Made by a program: the position numbers and the translations under genes. Under the pieces are notes generated by a model that saw nothing but the letters and a program-made list of their open reading frames with translations, ran no database searches and was not told where the DNA came from. Positions 6,397 to 8,328 of a DNA stretch of 8,328 bases are shown here, in pieces (position 1 is the stretch's first letter; every line of letters begins with the position of its first letter). Source of the DNA: JAHBWI01 sp035715525 (GTDB taxonomy: Bacteria > Nitrospirota > Nitrospiria > Nitrospirales > Nitrospiraceae); NCBI GenBank assembly GCA_035715525.1, contig DASTLA010000156.1, positions 1 through 8,328 on the forward strand. Reading direction: 5' to 3'.

Positions 6397-6814
6397 ATCC
6401 GGCATCCTCCGGACGTGCCCGTGTTCGCTTGATCCGCGCTCGCCTCGCCTTGCTTTCCAGGCGACGACGCTGAGCACCTCTCGTAGGTTGAGTGGGACGA
6501 CGCAGCTTGCGGGGCAGGCTTACCGATCGCACCAAATCTTGCAGCCGCTGGAGAGCGATGATGCGATTCTGCTCTTGACTACGGGATTCCTGGGCCTTGA
6601 TGACGACGATGCCCTCGCGCGAAATACGGTGGTCGCGCAAAGCCAACAACCGTTCCTTGTAAGCGGGCGGGAGCGAAGAACTGGGGATATCGAACCGAAG
6701 GTGAATTGCCGACGAGACCTTGTTGACATGCTGCCCGCCCGAGCCTTGCGCCCGCATTGCCGTCAGTTCGACCTCTTCATCGGGAATCCCGACATGTGCG
6801 GTAATGGGAAGCAT
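6395..6814 (-). CDS. arfB: Alternative ribosome-rescue factor ArfB (peptidyl-tRNA hydrolase, YaeJ)
   Basis: Releases the nascent peptide from ribosomes stalled on non-stop mRNA by hydrolysing the peptidyl-tRNA ester. At 139 aa it is essentially the length of E. coli YaeJ (about 140 aa) and lacks the codon-recognition domain of true release factors. The catalytic GGQ is at residues 26-28 within RAQGSGGQHVNK. Other family blocks are AIHLRFDI (36-43), YKERLLAL (52-59), VIKAQESRSQEQN (71-83) and RRPTQPT (105-111). The tail (about 102-135) is strongly basic, as expected for the part that enters the empty mRNA channel. The N-terminus MLPITAHVGIPD aligns without gaps to the E. coli start, which supports this start even though no strong ribosome binding site precedes it. 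It lies 74 bases downstream of mlaC on the same strand and may share its transcript. Confidence 0.96.
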   Translation of the reverse strand: MLPITAHVGIPDEEVELTAMRAQGSGGQHVNKVSSAIHLRFDIPSSSLPPAYKERLLALRDHRISREGIVVIKAQESRSQEQNRIIALQRLQDLVRSVSLPRKLRRPTQPTRGAQRRRLESKARRARIKRTRARPEDAG

Positions 6815-6888
6815 CGAAAAGGCAGTGAAACAGACCGGGTAGTTGACGTGAAAGGCGTTGGCCGGAAACTCAAGACTAAGCAGCCTGG

Positions 6889-7542
6889 TTAGGATCCCGC
6901 CTTTTCGAAGGCCTCTACCAGCAAGGTACGCTGCTTCATGCGGTCGATAAGATCGGCAAAGGTGGCGTTCTCAAGAACCCGGGCGAACTGCGTTTGATAG
7001 CGTTCGACGAGGCTGGCGCCGTCGATCCGCAGATCATCGATGGCCCAATCGCCGGAGATTCGGGAGATGGAAAACTCTATTGAGGTCTCCAACCCCTCAC
7101 TGGTCAAGCCCAGACTGACCTCCGCACGTCCTCCCTCTTGCTGTTCAGACACATATTTGACTTCGGAAGGGCCGTATCCCCTCAGCCGTTCCGCCAACTC
7201 GTCACGCAACAAATGAATGAACAAGCGCACATATTCCTGGCGATCACCGCGCCCTATACGGTCCCAAGCGTCCCCGAGGGATCGCTTCGCCATGGCCTCG
7301 TATCGAAAATGCCGGCGAACCGCCTGTTCGAATTCCCACGTACGCTGAGTGGCGCGGCTCGGATCGCGAAGCTCAATCAACACGTACAGCAATTCGTTCA
7401 TCGTACTCCGCGCGACGCTGGTCGGCGTCCGCTCCATCTCTGCGCTTCCCTGTACAGGCCAGGACAGGATGGAAATGAGGACGACGAGGCTCCAGAGTAT
7501 TCCGGCCCCACTCTGGTTTTTTGATTCGAATTGAGTCCGCAT
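6889..7542 (-). CDS. mlaC: MlaC/Ttg2D-family periplasmic phospholipid-binding protein
   Basis: Soluble carrier of the Tgt2/MlaC family, which ferries phospholipids between outer and inner membrane. It has 217 aa, close to E. coli MlaC (about 211). Residues 14-30 form the hydrophobic core of a signal peptide, with likely cleavage after GSA (32-34). The mature part shows the family pattern: FRYEAMAKRSLGDAWDRI (79-96), the helical EYVRLFIHLLRDELAERL (103-120), strand EVSLGL (141-146), then GDWAIDDLRIDGASLVERYQ (164-183), matching the W-x-x-D-x-x-x-D-G-x-S-L block. The start was chosen from AGGGA 6 bases upstream and the signal peptide; the frame is open a further 55 codons to an ATG at 7707, but that extension has no family match. 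No other mla genes are in the window. The hopanoid-associated relative HpnM belongs to the same family and cannot be excluded. Confidence 0.88.
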   Translation of the reverse strand: MRTQFESKNQSGAGILWSLVVLISILSWPVQGSAEMERTPTSVARSTMNELLYVLIELRDPSRATQRTWEFEQAVRRHFRYEAMAKRSLGDAWDRIGRGDRQEYVRLFIHLLRDELAERLRGYGPSEVKYVSEQQEGGRAEVSLGLTSEGLETSIEFSISRISGDWAIDDLRIDGASLVERYQTQFARVLENATFADLIDRMKQRTLLVEAFEKAGS

Positions 7543-7718
7543 TGAATGTCCCTCGTTTCCTTTCATGCTTCTTCGAGGAATCAGCCGCGTATAGAGCCTT
7601 TGCGGCTTTCCGGTATGGATCGGTCTTTTGCTGGGTTCTCGGAAACCGAGGGAGCCGGCGCCATGTGAGGAGCCTTTCATCGAGCGCCGACGGACAGCAT
7701 CAATCACGTATGCCTTAC

Positions 7719-7754
7719 ACCATTATGGTACCTTTCGCAGATCCACGACGTCAA
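7719..7754 (-). promoter_or_regulatory. Candidate mlaC promoter with overlapping operator-like palindrome
   Basis: On the minus strand TTGACG (7754-7749) is followed after 18 bases by TACCAT (7730-7725), a fair -35/-10 pair. The perfect 5-1-5 palindrome ACCAT-T-ATGGT (7719-7729) covers the -10 and could be a repressor site. The leader to mlaC would be about 175 bases. The evidence is hexamer similarity only. Confidence 0.25.
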
Positions 7755-7844
7755 TGAGGCGGCCAGGGCGTTCGCCGCGGATGGCAGCCGTAGGCGCAGA
7801 CCGATCATCTCATTGTTTTACTTCATCTTTCCTCGTAAAACAGG

Positions 7845-7850
7845 TAGAAT
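7845..7850 (+). promoter_or_regulatory. Candidate -10 element of the MltC-like gene
   Basis: TAGAAT matches the sigma-70 -10 consensus at five of six positions and ends 7 bases before the ATG at 7858, so transcription would begin at or near the start codon. The -35 (TTCATC, 17 bases upstream) is poor. Confidence 0.3.
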
Positions 7851-7857
7851 CACGCAA

Positions 7858-8328
7858 ATGAAAATTCGCATATCTCTGCAACTATATTTTGCGCTCTCGG
7901 CCAGCCTTTTCCTATCCACGTCGGGCTGCGGAACCACCGACAAAATTTTGGGCAATGCTGAAGGGGTGCTGCGGAGCGGGACCGCGAGGGGCGTGCTCGA
8001 CGTTGCCACCAGCAAGGACCCGGCCGAGATGGCGCGCCGGCGGGTGGAAAACTATGGGCGGGATCCGGACGCACTCTTGAGGGACTTGCGCACGATCCAA
8101 CGCGACTTCGAACGACTCATGGCGGCCCTCAGCGGAGAAGTAGGAAAGAAGTGGGGCAAGCAAGAGGTGAAATTGCCCGAACAAAAAAAATATGTGAAGT
8201 ACACTCAAAACTATCGCAGCCGGGCTATAGTAGATTTCGACGCGGGTAATATTACCGTGGAAACACTGGACCAGGCCGATCCACGAGCCAGCCTGAAGCG
8301 TGCCGTTGTGACAACGCTGTTGACGCCG
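7858..8328 (+). CDS. MltC-like lipoprotein (DUF3393 domain), 3' end outside window
   Basis: First 157 codons of a gene open to the right edge. The N-terminus MKIRISLQLYFALSASLF followed by LSTSGC is a lipoprotein signal with the modified Cys at residue 24 (the -3 position is Thr rather than the usual Leu). The rest matches the N-terminal domain of murein transglycosylase C: a helical stretch (about 60-105), then KYVKYTQNYRSRAIVDFDAG (118-137), ITVETLDQADP and LKRAVVTTLL, the same order of blocks as in E. coli MltC. MltC is an outer-membrane lipoprotein that cleaves peptidoglycan; its catalytic SLT domain would lie past the edge and cannot be checked, so a protein with DUF3393 alone is possible. 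The ribosome binding site is weak (AGG 13 bases upstream). The gene is divergent from mlaC, placing two cell-envelope genes back to back. Confidence 0.88.
   Translation, partial: MKIRISLQLYFALSASLFLSTSGCGTTDKILGNAEGVLRSGTARGVLDVATSKDPAEMARRRVENYGRDPDALLRDLRTIQRDFERLMAALSGEVGKKWGKQEVKLPEQKKYVKYTQNYRSRAIVDFDAGNITVETLDQADPRASLKRAVVTTLLTP

Larger units (their letters stand above)
7543..7857. other. Divergent intergenic region between mlaC and the MltC-like gene
   Basis: 315 bases without a supported gene. On the mlaC side it has AGGGA (7549-7553) as ribosome binding site and a CTCGG-AAA-CCGAG hairpin (7638-7650) that would lie in the mlaC leader. The middle holds a small palindrome with promoter-like hexamers, and the last 45 bases before the lipoprotein gene are AT-rich. 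The mlaC frame remains open through half of it without a recognisable protein. Confidence 0.5.

Noticed and set aside
6488..6892. 134-aa plus-strand frame over arfB
   Set aside because: Antisense to arfB, whose GGQ and flanking motifs are unmistakable.
7543..7707. 55-codon N-terminal extension of the MlaC-like protein
   Set aside because: It would bury the signal peptide inside the protein, and the ATG at 7542 has AGGGA 6 bases upstream.

Overview
The window looks like a chromosomal stretch from a moderately GC-rich Gram-negative bacterium. A periplasmic MlaC-type lipid carrier and an MltC-like outer-membrane lipoprotein imply a cell with two membranes. The mix of a many-PAS sensor kinase, NarL-type regulators, a DUF2934 protein and small winged-helix-like proteins resembles what I associate with Nitrospira/Nitrospirota. 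That placement is inference from gene content only. I see no insertion sequence, CRISPR array, tRNA, rRNA or attachment site.

Left part (1-3838, + strand): the 3' part of a very long sensor histidine kinase, cut by the left window edge, has at least five PAS domains, one GAF domain and a HisKA_3/HATPase_c core. Fifty-one bases later comes a NarL/FixJ-type response regulator with all its phosphorylation residues. Together they form a complete two-component pair.

Middle part (3839-6367, + strand): a gene-free stretch of about 260 bases contains three successive potential hairpins. It is followed by five co-directional small genes: a winged-helix-like 90-aa protein, a receiver-like protein with Asn in place of the phospho-Asp (start overlaps the preceding stop by 4 bases), a DUF2934 protein, a Cys4 zinc-ribbon-like protein, and a NarL-type regulator whose receiver is also degenerate (Glu in place of Asp). 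This is the least understood part of the window. It reads like a signalling or regulatory module placed directly downstream of a competent kinase/regulator pair, but its function is unknown.

Right part (6368-8328): on the minus strand, mlaC-like (Ttg2D/HpnM family) and then arfB (ribosome rescue hydrolase) converge on the regulator gene. Divergent from mlaC, across a 315-base intergenic region, the + strand carries the first 157 codons of a lipoprotein with the MltC N-terminal domain (DUF3393). It runs off the right edge, has a weak ribosome binding site and has a -10-like hexamer 7 bases before its ATG.
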